The notes below the pieces were generated by a model. It was not told the DNA's origin. It saw nothing but the letters and a program-made list of their open reading frames with translations, and did no database searches. A stretch of DNA of 64,000 nucleotides from Acholoe squamosa (lineage: Eukaryota; Annelida; Polychaeta; Phyllodocida; Polynoidae): positions 19,050,061 through 19,114,060 of the forward strand of contig OX439050.1 in assembly GCA_949317995.1 (NCBI GenBank), given 5' to 3'. This document shows, in pieces, positions 10,002 to 21,535 of the stretch (the stretch's first letter is position 1; every line of letters starts with the position of its first letter). The position numbers were made by a program, and so were the translations under genes.

Positions 10002-11828
10002 GTGGCGAACATCGCGGATGATGGTATACTTGGTCTGGATTTTGCTGCATTATATGGAGCAAGGTTAGATTCCCAGAGGGGAATATTGGAAGTGAGAGAC
10101 CCGTATCATCTCGAAGTACAATGCGTACTTAGACAAGTGAGCAGTGTAGCCAGTGTAGCCCAGACTGTTAAGATACCACCAGGCACAGCCTGTGATGTCT
10201 TATGTCGAGCGGACAGAAAGTTTTCAGGAAAAACTGGAGTTGTAGAGCCAGATATGGCAATGTTGTCAAGTATCGGATTGGAATCCACAGACGTTCTAGT
10301 AGCTAACGCTGCTTGGACAGTGGTTCCTATATCCAATACCGGTAATAAGACTGTCTACGTACAGAAGGATACGATCCTCGGGTCGGTTGTCCTCTCTGAA
10401 CTGGTAGAAGGCTGTGAACATGTTTCGGCACCCAGAGTCCCTTCCTCATCCGAAAGGAATCCGGAGTTAGATACTCTATTAGCCGAAAGCCATGTCGAAA
10501 ATGATGAACAACGTGAAGCTCTAACTGACTTGCTAGACAAGTACCGTAAAGCTTTTGCAGCACCGAGTGAACAATTGGGGCGTACCGATAAGGTACTGCA
10601 TACGATTGACACTGGTGAGAATGAACCTTTTAAGATTCCTTATAGAAGAGTCCCACTAGCCAAAAAGAGGATAGCTGAGGAGGAGATAGCTAAAATGCTT
10701 GAACAGGATGTAATAATTCCATCAACCAGTCCTTGGTCTAGCCCTGTGTGCATGGTGACTAAGAAAGATGGTACCATCCGTTTTTGCATAGATTACCAGA
10801 AATTGAATGGTATGACCAAGAAGAATTCATATCCCTTACCACAGATTGATGAGACTATAGACTCCCTTGGAGGTTAGCAATGGTATTGCTCTCTAGACTT
10901 ACAATCCGGGTACTGGCAAGTGGGTATGCATCCGAAAGACATGGAGAAGACGGCCTTTTCCAGTCATATTGGGTTATTCCAATATAATGTGATGCCGTTT
11001 GGATTGTGCAATGCACCGGCGACATTTGAAGCCATGATGGAAACTTTATTAAGTGACCTATTATGGAAGAAATGTCTCATCTATCTAGATGATGTGATAG
11101 TCTTTGGGAAGACATACAAGGAATGCTTGGAAAATTTAGGTATGGTTCTGGAAAGGATCATAGCTAATGGATTGAAGCTGAAGCCCAAGAAATGCGATCT
11201 TTTTAAAAGATCTATTAATTACTTGGGTTGAATAATCTCGAATGAAGGGATTAAAGCCGATCCGGAGAAACTGGATGCTGTGTCAAATTGGCAGGCACCC
11301 ACGAATGCGAAAGAAGTTAGATCCTTTCTTGGAATCTGTTTCTACTACAGGGACTTTATCCCAGGATATTCGAGGGTCGCCTTTCCTATCCAGAGTTTGT
11401 CCCACTGGACACCTGGAGTGAGGAGGGAACGATTTCCTTGGGGATCTGAGCAAGATGAGGCCTTTATGAAAATAAAGGATTTGTTTGCAAGTACACCTGT
11501 GTTGAAGTACCCTACGGAGAATGATCATTTCATTCTAGATACTGATGCTAGTAACGAAAGCATAGGAGCTGCCCTTTCCCAGGTCCAGGATGGGGTTGAA
11601 GTTCCTATAGCCTTCGCTAGTAACACGTTGAGTAAATCTTTTTGTGGGGAAGTGATTTCACTCTACGGACTGATCACTCTTCTCTCAGATGGTTATTGAA
11701 CTTCAACCTCAAGGATGAAGAGGGTATGATAGGTCGCTGGTTGGCGCACCTATCCGAATTTTGGTCTAAATCACAGCCAGATTGAACACCGAGCCGGGGC
11801 AAAACATTTGAATGCAGATGCTTTGTCT
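10002..11828 (+). pseudogene. pol: pol: reverse transcriptase and RNase H, broken
   Basis: The reverse transcriptase makes the element's cDNA and RNase H removes the RNA strand. Visible motifs in order: [14 protein letters not shown] (about 10,628), [20 protein letters not shown] with IDYQKLN (10,730-10,810), MPFGLCNAPATFE (about 10,995), and the catalytic YLDDVIVFG (11,082). RNase H follows with DTDASNESIGAALSQ (about 11,540) and LNADALSRIP at about 11,810. Defects are TAG at 10,875-10,877, TGA at 11,229-11,231, a stop at 11,697-11,699 with an apparent deletion between the FASNTLSKS and TDH segments, and a shift near 11,760. The catalytic Asp pair is intact, but the gene cannot be read through. 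Confidence 0.92.
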
Positions 11829-11989
11829 AGAATCCCGGTGAAGAAATGTGCAAACGCTGAGTGCACTGATTGTGGAGCACACAATGCTGTGTTGGCAGGG
11901 GTTCGAGTACCTTTCGAAACCCAAGCGGAACATGTTTTGAATTGGTCCTTGGAGACCATCCAACAGTTCCAGGAGTCTGATGCAGTCAC

Positions 11990-13543
11990 ATCACATTTGA
12001 TTAAGTTTCTTAATCAGGGTATCTGTCCTCCAAGACCCGACGTGTCATTGGAGAACAGAGAGATGAGACGATTCCTAGCTCAATGGGCCGAGCTAGAAGT
12101 CCGGGATGGTATTCTATTTCGATGGAAGAACTATTCTAATAGGAAGAAAACCTTGCAAGTTGTCATACCTAGTGCTATGCGACGAGATATTATGTATTTC
12201 TGTCACGGGCATAGAACTAGTGGACACTTTGGAAAGAAACAGTCTCCAGACGATACTATTGGCCTGGCATGAGTACAGATCTCACCCGATGGGTAGAGAC
12301 CTGTTCCGAATGCTGAAAGAACAAACCAGGACCCGGGTTAGGCAAACTGCCATTATCCCAGGAACTGTTTGGTGTAAGGTTTGCTAGAGTAGCTGTTGAC
12401 ATTATTAGTGGGATTCCTCCCACTCCTAGTGGCAACATGTGTATGATGGTCGTGTCAGATTATTATACCAAGTACACCCGAGTGTTTCCTTTACCGGATC
12501 ATGAGGCTGTTACTTGTGCTATGGCCTTTGTAAAAGGGTGGGTGTTGCACCTAGGTGTCTTACTCATGTTACATAGTGACCAGGGCAGAGAATTTGAGTC
12601 TAGTCTGTGGCAAGAGACGTGTAATTGTCTGGCAATTTGCAAGACAAGAACTAATCCCTATAGACCACAGAGCGATGGACAAGTGGAGAGGTTCAATAGG
12701 ACTGTCATCCAAGTATTGAAGTCTCTAGTAAATGAGCAAATGGACGATTGGGATGAACAGTGTGAATTCGTGGTACATGCTTATAATGGCACTGTACACT
12801 CGAGCACAAACTGTTCTCCTAATCTCCTCGTTTTTGGAGAGGATTTGATTATGCCAGCAGATTTGGTGTTTGGCGTAATAAGAATGAATCCGGAAGTCCC
12901 TTGCCAGGTGATGTTTGTAGAATCTCTACGAGATAATTTCAAACAAGCTTATGAGAGGGTTAGAGATGAGTTGCAGAAAACTGCACGTTGGCAGAAACTT
13001 GGCTATGACACAGGTCTAAAAGCTAGATTTTTTAATCTAGGGGATAGAGTTTTGCGTCTACACCAACCTCTGGCCAACCTGAAATTAGCCAGCAATTGGG
13101 ATGGACCTTTCACTATAACTCAGGTTATTAGTGATTGCACAGTGATTATTAAATCACAGCTTGGTAAATGTTACAAGTCAAATGTAGCGAGACTACGCCC
13201 ATGGAGGGGGAGGGATACCTCCACCGAAATGTACGGCGAAGGTCTATTGGAAGTAATGGAACAAAGTCGTGTTAAGCAACTCGAAGTGGTACCGACCCGA
13301 AAGCGAGGACCCTGGCGGCCACGGAAGGTTGCAGACCCAAAGAGGGTGGTGCCCCCTGTCGTAACATCCGGAAAACAGGGGAAGATACAAAAAGTCTCGG
13401 CACGTGCAGGTAAAAATAAGAGGAAAGGTCCTTCTAAGGCTAAGGAGACCTTGGAGAAGGCTCTTATGGATACCAGGTCAATAAAAGAGGCCTCAAAACC
13501 TCTTAGACACAGTCCAAGGTTGCTTAAGACTGCCGTAACCTAG
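11990..13543 (+). pseudogene. pol: pol: integrase with GPY/F-type tail, broken at its N-terminus
   Basis: Integrase joins cDNA to the genome. The N-terminal zinc region (HGHRTSGHFGKK near 12,205) is followed by a frameshift near 12,270 and another near 12,360; the Cys pair of the HHCC motif is not visible, so a piece is probably deleted. From about 12,365 the core reads in one frame: Asp in VAVDIISGIPP, Asp in LHSDQGREFES (about 12,570), and Glu in PQSDGQVERFNRT (about 12,670), the D,D-35-E set. The tail has LGDRVLRLHQPL and NWDGPFTI, the GPY/F module. The C-terminal 80 codons are basic (GRDTSTEM onward). The gene ends at 13,543, well before the extra ORF. Confidence 0.9.
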
Positions 13544-14031
13544 CCTGTTAAACACAACGAGTGTGTTGTCCTGTACTGTGTACTGTTATATGTTGTAACC
13601 TTGTTCAATGTATATTTGAGCCGGTCATGAGTTTCTGGAAAAGGACCCATGACAATGTACCCATGGTTTTGGACGGATAATCCGGTGGATATGCCTATGC
13701 TATCCACAAACTCCATAATACCTAGCGAGTTGTCATGGTTGAGACCTGAGTACAGACAGACGACCGATCGGGTATTGTATTGTCTTTATGTAGGAGCGCG
13801 TGACCTAATTAAGGACACGCGGGAAAGTTGTTGACCCATTTTCGAATGGTCACGTGAGGCGCAAGGAAGAAGACGTGGCCGAGGGTGGTCTTATTCTTTT
13901 TGGAGTTTGATAGCCTGTGACAGCCGTGTTTTGAGGTGTGCCCTCGTTAAAAGGCACCCGCCTTTCATTGGGTAAGCAGTCCTAACTGCTTATCCGGTGG
14001 ATTGGGATATTAAATCCCCGAATAGCCACTT
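13544..14031 (+). other. spacer between pol and the extra ORF
   Basis: About 490 bases with only short frames. It may hold the leader or splice region for the downstream ORF; I see no clear splice pair. CACGTGAGGCGC near 13,851 and AGACGTGGCCGAGG near 13,872 resemble promoter words but are single occurrences. Confidence 0.5.
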
Positions 14032-17000
14032 ATGCCTATGGCGGAAGAGGCCGTCCGCCTGGGCGGTGGTGCCGGTGCAAGCACCCCGCCGGAGTATCGA
14101 AGTGGTTCTCCCAAGAGTCCTACTTATACATACGATGATCAGCAATACGATGCTGATTGTGATCAATTGGATCAACAAATGAATGTTGATCAGTACTTTT
14201 CTGGAGTAGACGATAGCGACGTAGAATCGTTCTATGATGCATCCGATAACTCCAGACAAGTGAGTCCTGAACGCCAAGGTGTTCAACAAAGAATTGATGT
14301 AGGTGAGCCTTATGTAGCTCCTCCATCTGAAGGTTTGAGTGGAGAGCTGGCAGGAGTTCAGTCTCACGACAGGCCTCTAATGCCACCTTCCCCTCAATTG
14401 CCGCCTCGTCTGGGTGGGAGTACCTCATCTGGTGCTTTGGTTGACAGGCCAATGTACCTAGAGCTACCCCTACCAGACAGTCCCGAGTGGCATGATGTAG
14501 CCGGTCCCTATGACGGACGGATGTTAGCTATTTCTGAGGAAATGCTGATACCCACCTGTTATGGGATGCCCAGAGAGGTTGACGAGCGTGTTGTCAACGT
14601 GATCTGGGAATGTGCTCATCTGCAATGGGCTAATACCTTTCCGGAAGCCTGGCTGATGGATTACCATCAGATGGCCAAAGGACTGGTAGTCCATTTATGG
14701 TTTCGTAAAGCCGTCTGGGATGCAGAAATGGCTTTCCGAAGGAATACCTTCTTTAGGCCTTCCTATGTGTCTGACAAAACGGGTTACACCGGTGTCAAGG
14801 CAGATGAGGTCTCTAGGTACATAGATAGAGACCAGATCCTAATGTTAGGAACAGCGGAGGAGTATGAAGCAGCAGGTAACACTGTTGTGGATTACTGTCC
14901 AGGGGTCCCCATTACATCTCAAACCATTGAGAGGCCCGGATTGGTGTGTCTCCACTAGACAGACTCGGGGTAATACAAGACCTCGTAGTACATCTATTGG
15001 AGAGGCAGTATGCACTGGCGCACCCGGAGCTTGTCCCCGGTCCAGCACCCGTGCAGATAACGGTCAACATGGCTGATCGGATGGAGCGTCTCATGTCTCC
15101 TGCTGAAACTCCTACTTTGGGAGATACAGCGGAAGTACCTGAGGAGGCTCCACCTGGTGCAGATGGTTCCCCTAAAAATGCTCAGTCTACCCGTACGAAG
15201 ACTGAACAGAAGATAGGGAAAACAGCTAGTGGAAAGGGTAAAGGAATCCCCACTAAGAATAAAGGTAAAGGGAAGCGGTCAGGAACCAAACCCTCTACCA
15301 GCACGAGTGTGGCCGACAGTTCCCGAACCCGTCGGGTGTCCCCACGCTCGGCCAATAAGAAGGGAGCTAAGGCTTCGGATGTCTCCGGCAACGAGACGGA
15401 TGCATCCGAGCCTGGCACCTCTACTAACGGCAGATCCCGCAGACGGATAAGAAGAAGGTTAACCAACGTAAACCTGAACCTATCGAGGTAGACGTTCAAG
15501 CTGAAACTCCAGAAGTTGAACAGGCTGTCTCAACCGTAAAGGTTGAGCTCGGTGTGCCAATCGTCAAACTACACAACGTAATGGCCGATTTGAGTGGAGA
15601 CGCTCAAGATGCCGCAGCCCAGGTTCTCGCAGGTCAACAACCTGTTGTGCAACCTGTGGATGTACCATCTGACCCGGAGGGAGTGGAGCCGGTTGACCCA
15701 GTTGTGGATTTCACTCCGACCGACGAGCAAGAGGCTGCTATCTGGGAAAATGCCAATAGCAACTTTGCCGACTTCAATTCCTCTACACAGGGGACACCTG
15801 AAGGGGAGCAAATCTGTATGGAAGCTACCCCCTCGGATCACCTGTGAGAAGCGTGAGGATATGAAGGAGTGGCTTCGCAAGAAGCTCTCTGACAGGAAAC
15901 CAGCCAACATGTACTGGATTTATTGGGAATTCGTTAAGAATTTACCCAATGGCCTGTACAACTATGACCAGAAGGGTAAACTAAAGTTTGCTCTGGACGA
16001 GTACTACGGGGAGGATCGCAAGGATTGTCCCTTTCAACGTTGTACTCAGAGTGAAGGTGAGGTTCAATTCTTCATCGAGAAAGACGAGTTCCTTCGTCAT
16101 CTTGTGGAGGTTCATATGCACCAGAGGCCGGAATATGTCTGCGAGAAGTTGGCAAGAAATGTGCTAAATGCACAGGATGTGTCACTTCCCGACGCGGAGA
16201 CATGGTCCGGCACTATGTTACTTCGCATGGAGAGGGCCTGGAGGCAGCCATAGATAGAGTGATGAAAATTCACTCTGAACTCTATGGCAACCTTAGGGGC
16301 CTCAATGCCGAGAAACTTGCTTCTCTCACACCGAGTACGAAGCAGTTTTTCGCCAACGGTTCCTGGTACTAACCAGAAGCTGAAGGCTCGGTTTGCCCAG
16401 ACTCCCGGGTCTGGCAAATTGGAGTACGCTCAGGAGGAGTACGATTTGTTGAATGAATGGAGGAGCAATAAGGCCCGCCGCCGGGGTGGGGCTTATGTAA
16501 CTCCATCCGGAGAACAAGTCCAAAGCTGCAGGGACTACTGTCAGGGACCCTCTGTGGCAGATAGGAAGAGACAGGCGTCCAAATCTCCTAGCCGATCCAT
16601 GTCACCACTGGAGGTGCTAGAGAAACAGACGAATGGGGGAAGCCACATCTTCCGTCTCCTACTGGAACTCCTTCCAACTATGGACGAGCACCAGCCCCAC
16701 GAGGTGGTGCAAAGAACCCGACATTCTTTGATGTCAGTGGACCGGGTGGTCAATCCTCCCGAAAACATGCGCCTTTGAATGTCAGAGACCCGAAGCAGTA
16801 CCCTGCTATGGGCCCACCCGGACCAGAGATGCAAATCTTTGATCAGTACGGGAGGGTCAAGCAGGAACTGCCGACAGGAGGAGGTCAAGCTCCACTACCT
16901 ACAATGAGTGCTGTGGTGGGACAACGTCCACCCGCGCCATTGTTGACGGTTACAGACCTTAGAAGGGAATTGTCGCGGTTGCCCCTGGCCCAGGGACTAC

Positions 17001-17485
17001 CAAACCAAGGCCCTCCTATGACCACCGCTAGTGTGGCTACTACTGCGATTGCTTCTTCGCATACGCAAGTAGCTGTCACTGCGCGTGGGTCTGGTTCGCA
17101 GCCGAAGCCTCAGGGTCAGGTACCCCCACCTGGTGCTGTGGTTCATCGGCCTAAGATGATCCAGAAGGTGGAGACCTTCTTCAAGAAGGAGAACAAATTG
17201 TCTTGTACCATTCAAACCAAGCAATTTGAGACATTACAGCACCACTTGGAAAACCTCCATTTGGACATGTACCGTCAGACTGTGTCGAGCACTCTCCAGT
17301 GCATAGATGCGATCCAGAAGTCAGAGATCAACCGAATCTCTACTCAGATAAAGGCTGATGTTGCCAAAGAGAAGCAGGAAGCTGCTAATCTGCGGCAAGA
17401 AGCCTTATCCGAGAAGGAAACAGCTTCTCAGAACTTTGAAGAACCAACAAAAGTTCTTCAAGGTTTTTGGAGTTATCATGGATAA
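14032..17485 (+). pseudogene. large post-pol ORF with two C2H2 fingers, a basic tract and a coiled coil
   Basis: A chain of overlapping open frames in the sense direction covers 3.45 kb: 14032-14958, 14946-15491, 15554-15847, about 15,850-16,240, about 16,150-16,372, 16,373-16,778 and 16,775-17,485. They change frame at least five times, as one decayed gene of roughly 1,100 codons would. N-terminal part: disordered, rich in Pro/Ser/Asp, then a folded-looking stretch with ECAHLQWANTFPEAW. Middle: a Lys/Arg/Ser/Thr-rich tract (15,190-15,470). Next come two finger-like motifs, CPFQRC with HLVEVH (16,027-16,115) and, in another frame, CAKC with HYVTSH (16,160-16,235). The C-terminus is Pro-rich (16,800-17,130), then a coiled coil with EKQEAANLRQEALSEKE. 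I see no envelope features: no signal peptide, no transmembrane helix. I do not recognise the family. Confidence 0.6.
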
Positions 17486-19013
17486 CTGGGACGGCACACC
17501 TGGACATGCTTTGAGCATTGTTTGAAGCACGCCAGAAGGTGAAATTGACACCAGCTGTCCCCGCATTGGCTGTACCTATGGATGGAGCTGGTGTAGACTC
17601 TCTTGTTCAGCCACAGGCTCAACAACTGGGTCCAAACCAGCCACCCGAGGAGAACATGGAACAGTGAAAACTGTTGCATGAAGGTCGGACATAATTGTGT
17701 GTCCTGAGGTGTTATTACCTAAGTATTGTTGGATGATAATTTATTTTTTTTATCCAACCCGCATTGATTCAGGTACAAAACTGTACCCTAATCCGGAAAC
17801 TGAAAGCAGAAAAATAAACAAGTCACCTTGGAGAAGGAGTACGAATGCTGTCAATATTATAATTGTGCTGTGCTATGACATAATAACTGCCTATTTATTG
17901 AACTATGGACCTTTAATACCGGAATACGTTAATATGGACTCTAAACTACAACCGGATACACTACTACTACTACTTGTCAGCTAGCACTACAGGCATCCGG
18001 GTTTAGCTATGCCCATAAAGTCTATCAATAGTCTACAACTGGATCTACTACTACTTCCAGTTAGCTAGCACTACAGGCAACAGGGTTTAGCTACGCCCAT
18101 CAACATATTCTTCTATAGCACTTCAGGCATCAGGGTTCAGCTTGCCCAAAATCTACAAATTCCTGGATTAAACATAGCACTTCAGGCATCAGGGTACAGC
18201 TCGCCCATACCAAGACATCAACAGCATCCAGCTACATTTATATTCTCCTACCAAGAAACACGTAACTTTGTTAATAAAATTGTATTGCATATAAAATTGT
18301 ATTTATAACTCTAATATCTTTTATAAAGGTATATTATTATACAAAGGTACTTACCTATAAATATACTGGATCTGCGTATCCTAAAAGTTATTTAAGGTAG
18401 TACTAGACCTATAACTGTCTAGATAGGTCATTCCTGGTTTCAATATATTAAGAGACTATACTTCTTCTCTACTTTGTAAATATAAAACACTAAGGTATAA
18501 ATTGAGCTACGTCTCAAATATATAATAATTTTTCTATAAAATAGAGAAGGTCCAATGGATTTCTCTAAACTTAGTATTATATTACTCAGGTTAATACCTT
18601 ATTGTGTTCATATGGTATCAGAATGATTATTCATATCTGATCGTTATTGTTAAGTTCACTTTAAAAGTGGACAAAGTTGTTAATTTAAAAAGTCGAATTT
18701 TTTTTTCTGGGTTTAATAACTGTAATGCGATTAATAATTACAACCACCGGTACTTTTCAGGACCCTACTGTTGTCAAACGTTAATATAATCTGTGATATT
18801 TATATTTATCATATGTGGTTGTTATGGTTACTGGTGGAAATGAAATGAACGATACTCGATGCTATTATTGTATAATTTTTCAGAAATAGGATAGTCTCAT
18901 ACTATAGCCTATTTCACATCGAGCAAGTGTAATTAATACCCCTTTTTAGTATTGTAAACAATCACTTACTAGGTTATTAATACACTGCGGTTTAATTACC
19001 CCCAAGTTATTGT
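17486..19013. other. 3' untranslated region of the LTR element
   Basis: No supported gene. After the direct repeats it is strongly AT-rich (18,240-19,010) with only short frames. It ends in the polypurine tract. Confidence 0.65.
17980..18215 (+). repeat. four direct repeats upstream of the 3' LTR
   Basis: TAGCACTACAGGCATCCGGG and close variants start at 17,982, 18,066, 18,116 and 18,175, each followed by a GTTTAGCT-type word and GCCCA. Spacing is 50-84 bases. They lie in the 3' noncoding part of the element. Confidence 0.75.
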
Positions 19014-19026
19014 CTAAGGGGGGCAG
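19014..19026 (+). other. polypurine tract
   Basis: CTAAGGGGGGCAG runs directly into the TGTAGGGG start of the 3' LTR. It is the plus-strand primer site expected at this position. Confidence 0.8.
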
Positions 19027-19444
19027 TGTAGGGGTATGGTATTTACACTTTTACGTTCATGTACCCGTGGGACTCAGACCTAGGTCTTCGGGTGTAGTGG
19101 GGGAATCCGGATGGCAGGTGGCAGCACCTGCCTCTGGGTTCGTATCCATTACACCAGGGGGCCTACCACTCGTTCGCCACACGTCACGTGGCCGGTCTGA
19201 GTTTCGCGGGCTTTTCCCCTATATAAGGCTGGTTCTACTCCTATGTTCTCCAGTAGTGGTTTTACCCACTGCTCAACCAGGTCGTTACCCGAAAGGGTAA
19301 CCGAATGCCCTAGTAGCATGTAGTCCTCTGAGGCCGTGATCGTATGTAACATAAGCTATGAAATAAAAGCTCGGTTGCCTACCCGGAAACTTTTTCTCTC
19401 TTCGTTATGATTACTTAATCTAACTTAACAGACGAACGACTACA
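19027..19444 (+). repeat. 3' LTR, full length
   Basis: 418 bases, TGTAGGGG to ACTACA. It has a TATATAA at 19,220-19,226 and AATAAA near 19,362, so promoter and poly(A) signal are both present. It keeps the 123-base segment deleted from the 5' LTR, including ACCCGAAAGGGT, a short palindrome near 19,285. Confidence 0.93.
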
Positions 19445-19483
19445 TTAGCATTTCTTTGCTAACTAACAGTGCTGTGCAGTCAA

Positions 19484-19600
19484 TATTCTGCTGCATTTGG
19501 TCAAGTGTGACGTCATACAATGCATCAGGAGAAGGGAAGTGTATTCTTTGCTATATATGTCAAAATCTTTTTATTTAGCACAAAACCCATCGAAATGAAA
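19484..19600. repeat. right arm of the inverted-repeat element split by the LTR retrotransposon
   Basis: CTGCTGCATTTGGTCAAG, TGTGACGTCATACAATGCA and AATCTTTTTATTTAGCACA match the reverse complement of 6048-6165. Confidence 0.65.
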
Positions 19601-19849
19601 AGAGGGTGGTCTTTTCTTAATAAAGTCCATATTCCATCGGTTACATATTTTACATAATAAATCATAGTATACACAAGTATATGTGTATGTGTCCTTATTC
19701 TGGACTAGTTACCATCTTTGTGGTTATAATGAATTCATAAACAATACAATATCAATCTTAATATTAATAATCATAATTGTTACGTAACAGTACCAATAAC
19801 GGTCATAGATAGCTGGTAGTGATGGATAGTAGGGTGACATAATGCAGAG

Positions 19850-19881
19850 GGAGAGAGCTAGCTAGGGAGCGAATGAGAGAG

Positions 19882-19923
<42 letters not shown>

Positions 19924-20090
19924 GAGTGAGAAGGAGGGAGCTAGAGACTGTGATAGGGCGTATAAAAGAGAGTAAGAAAGACTGGCACTGACAAAGAGAG
20001 TGAGAGAGAAAAGAGAGCAACAGAGCGAGAGGGAGGGAGGGAGAGAGAGAGGGTACTAGTTAGTGAGAAAGAGAGAGAGAGAGAGGCTCA
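19850..20090. repeat. (GA)n-rich low-complexity tract
   Basis: GAGAGA runs, the longest near 19,882-19,918, broken by short unique words. The surrounding 19,600-20,730 has no supported gene. Confidence 0.9.
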
Positions 20091-20732
20091 ATAATACCAT
20101 ATATACTAGTATTTGGCATTGTGTGCACATTAAACAGAGTGTCAAATCTAAAATCAATACCCTGTATTGAATATCACAGGAACTGCCATCCATATGTGTC
20201 CATTAGTATCCTACAATGTACTCCAGTACAATGATAAGTGCTGACTAGATTTCAGCCCTTCCACTATGTCAAATTGTAGCTAGCATGGGGGACATATGTG
20301 CGTAAAACACACAGTATAGTTACAGGGGATTAAAATTATCCCCTTTTGAGAGAAAGGGCCAGTGTGCTACTAAATAAAGAAAAAAAGGGGCGGGGCGGAA
20401 TTTCACCAAACCCCTCGTTGTCAAATATATAATGACCCCTCTCTAAAACAAAAGTTCCCAGAAGGCAGAAGGATGGCAGCATATTTTGTCTACGTAATCA
20501 TGATGATAACATCATCAGCTTGCGTAGTGAATTCATAATTATGTCATTGACAAACAGGCCACATAGCTTCCAGTTCAGTTCTTATGTCACTACTCATTAA
20601 CGTTGGGGTATGGAAGGAAGGGGACATTGTCAACTATTGGTCGTGATATAAATGAGGAAATAGTAAGTATGCGATTAAGTCAGATAATATGATTGAACTA
20701 GTACATGGTATATTGTCATTTATAAAACTGCA

Positions 20733-20887
20733 CAGTGGCGGATCCAGGATTTGAAAAAGGAGGGGGCGCGCCCCAAAAGGAGGGGGCGCACCCCCTGATT
20801 TTGAATAAATTCTGGGGTCAAAAATATACAATTAAACTCTTAAGTACTGGCAAAAAGGAGGGGGCGCCCCCTCTAAATGCGCCACTG
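20733..20887. mobile_element. hAT-like MITE, 155 bp
   Basis: It starts CAGTGGCGGATCCAGGATTT and ends GCGCCACTG, giving inverted ends of the CAGTGGCG type common in hAT-related elements. CTGCA flanks both sides (20,728-20,732 and 20,888-20,892). GGAGGGGGCGC occurs three times inside. No coding capacity. Confidence 0.75.
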
Positions 20888-20954
20888 CTGCAGGCAGTGC
20901 ATTCGTGCATTATAGAACAACAGAGAGTCTCGATGTAAAGAAAATTGTTGTCTT

Positions 20955-21535
20955 TCCTGTAAGGTGAGGCTCCCCTACACAATTTTTGCAGAGAATCGCA
21001 GCAACTCTCAGAAAATGGGAGACAAACATGGATTAAAGAGTAGTATTTGTTACCATTACAAGGTAGAATGTGTATGTTGAGGAAGCTATTTGTTTATCTG
21101 GGGATGTGATTGTGTGTGATCTCAAGCATGCTTCTGTTGTCAAGGAGATGTTTTTGTTTACTAAATCAAGCTGATGTTATGTAAACATTGCAGACTTTCA
21201 CATTGGGGAGTCTCTGCAACTCAATATCAGACAGGTTTGATTTTTACAGTATGAGACCCTGCGATCTGTGTGACTGCTGTGTTGTTATTTATATTTTGCT
21301 GTGTTGATGTTTATATATTGAACTCCCACCCAATCACAGAGTCTATGCAGGTGCAGGTTAGTTTGTAAATATGGCACACAAGGAGAGAGATCACCCATGA
21401 AATGACCCCTGAAATCTCATGTTTACATTTTTTAATCTTATTTTTACATCAACACCCTATAGCTTAGGCAATATGGGGATAACAGTTAGTGAGAATGTGC
21501 CAAAAAATCACGTAGTGGAGCCTCCACTGTAAGTA
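20955..21535. mobile_element. possible MITE with GGCTCC-type ends
   Basis: Left end TGAGGCTCCCCTACACAATTT; right end, reverse complemented, TGGAGGCTCCACTACGTGATT. The imperfect inverted ends are about 30 bases and the interior is noncoding. The distance of about 570 bases and the degeneracy leave doubt. Confidence 0.4.

Larger units (their letters stand above)
6325..19444 (+). mobile_element. Ty3/gypsy (Metaviridae-type) LTR retrotransposon, 13.1 kb
   Basis: Two LTRs in direct orientation (6325-6620 and 19027-19444) begin TGTAGGGG and end ACTACA. They are flanked by TTAG on both sides (6321-6324 and 19445-19448), a 4-bp target duplication. A primer-binding-site-like TGGTGCCGTGACC follows the left LTR, and a purine tract precedes the right LTR. 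Internal order is gag, protease, reverse transcriptase, RNase H, integrase, then a long extra ORF region. The order RT-RNase H-integrase and the GPF-type integrase tail place it in Ty3/gypsy rather than copia. Frameshifts and stops in every gene mean that this copy cannot move on its own. The length is well above the usual 5-8 kb because of the extra 3.5-kb region. Confidence 0.92.

Noticed and set aside
14032..17485. Envelope glycoprotein assignment for the post-pol ORF
   Set aside because: No signal peptide, transmembrane helix or Cys-rich ectodomain is visible; finger-like motifs and a basic tract point elsewhere.
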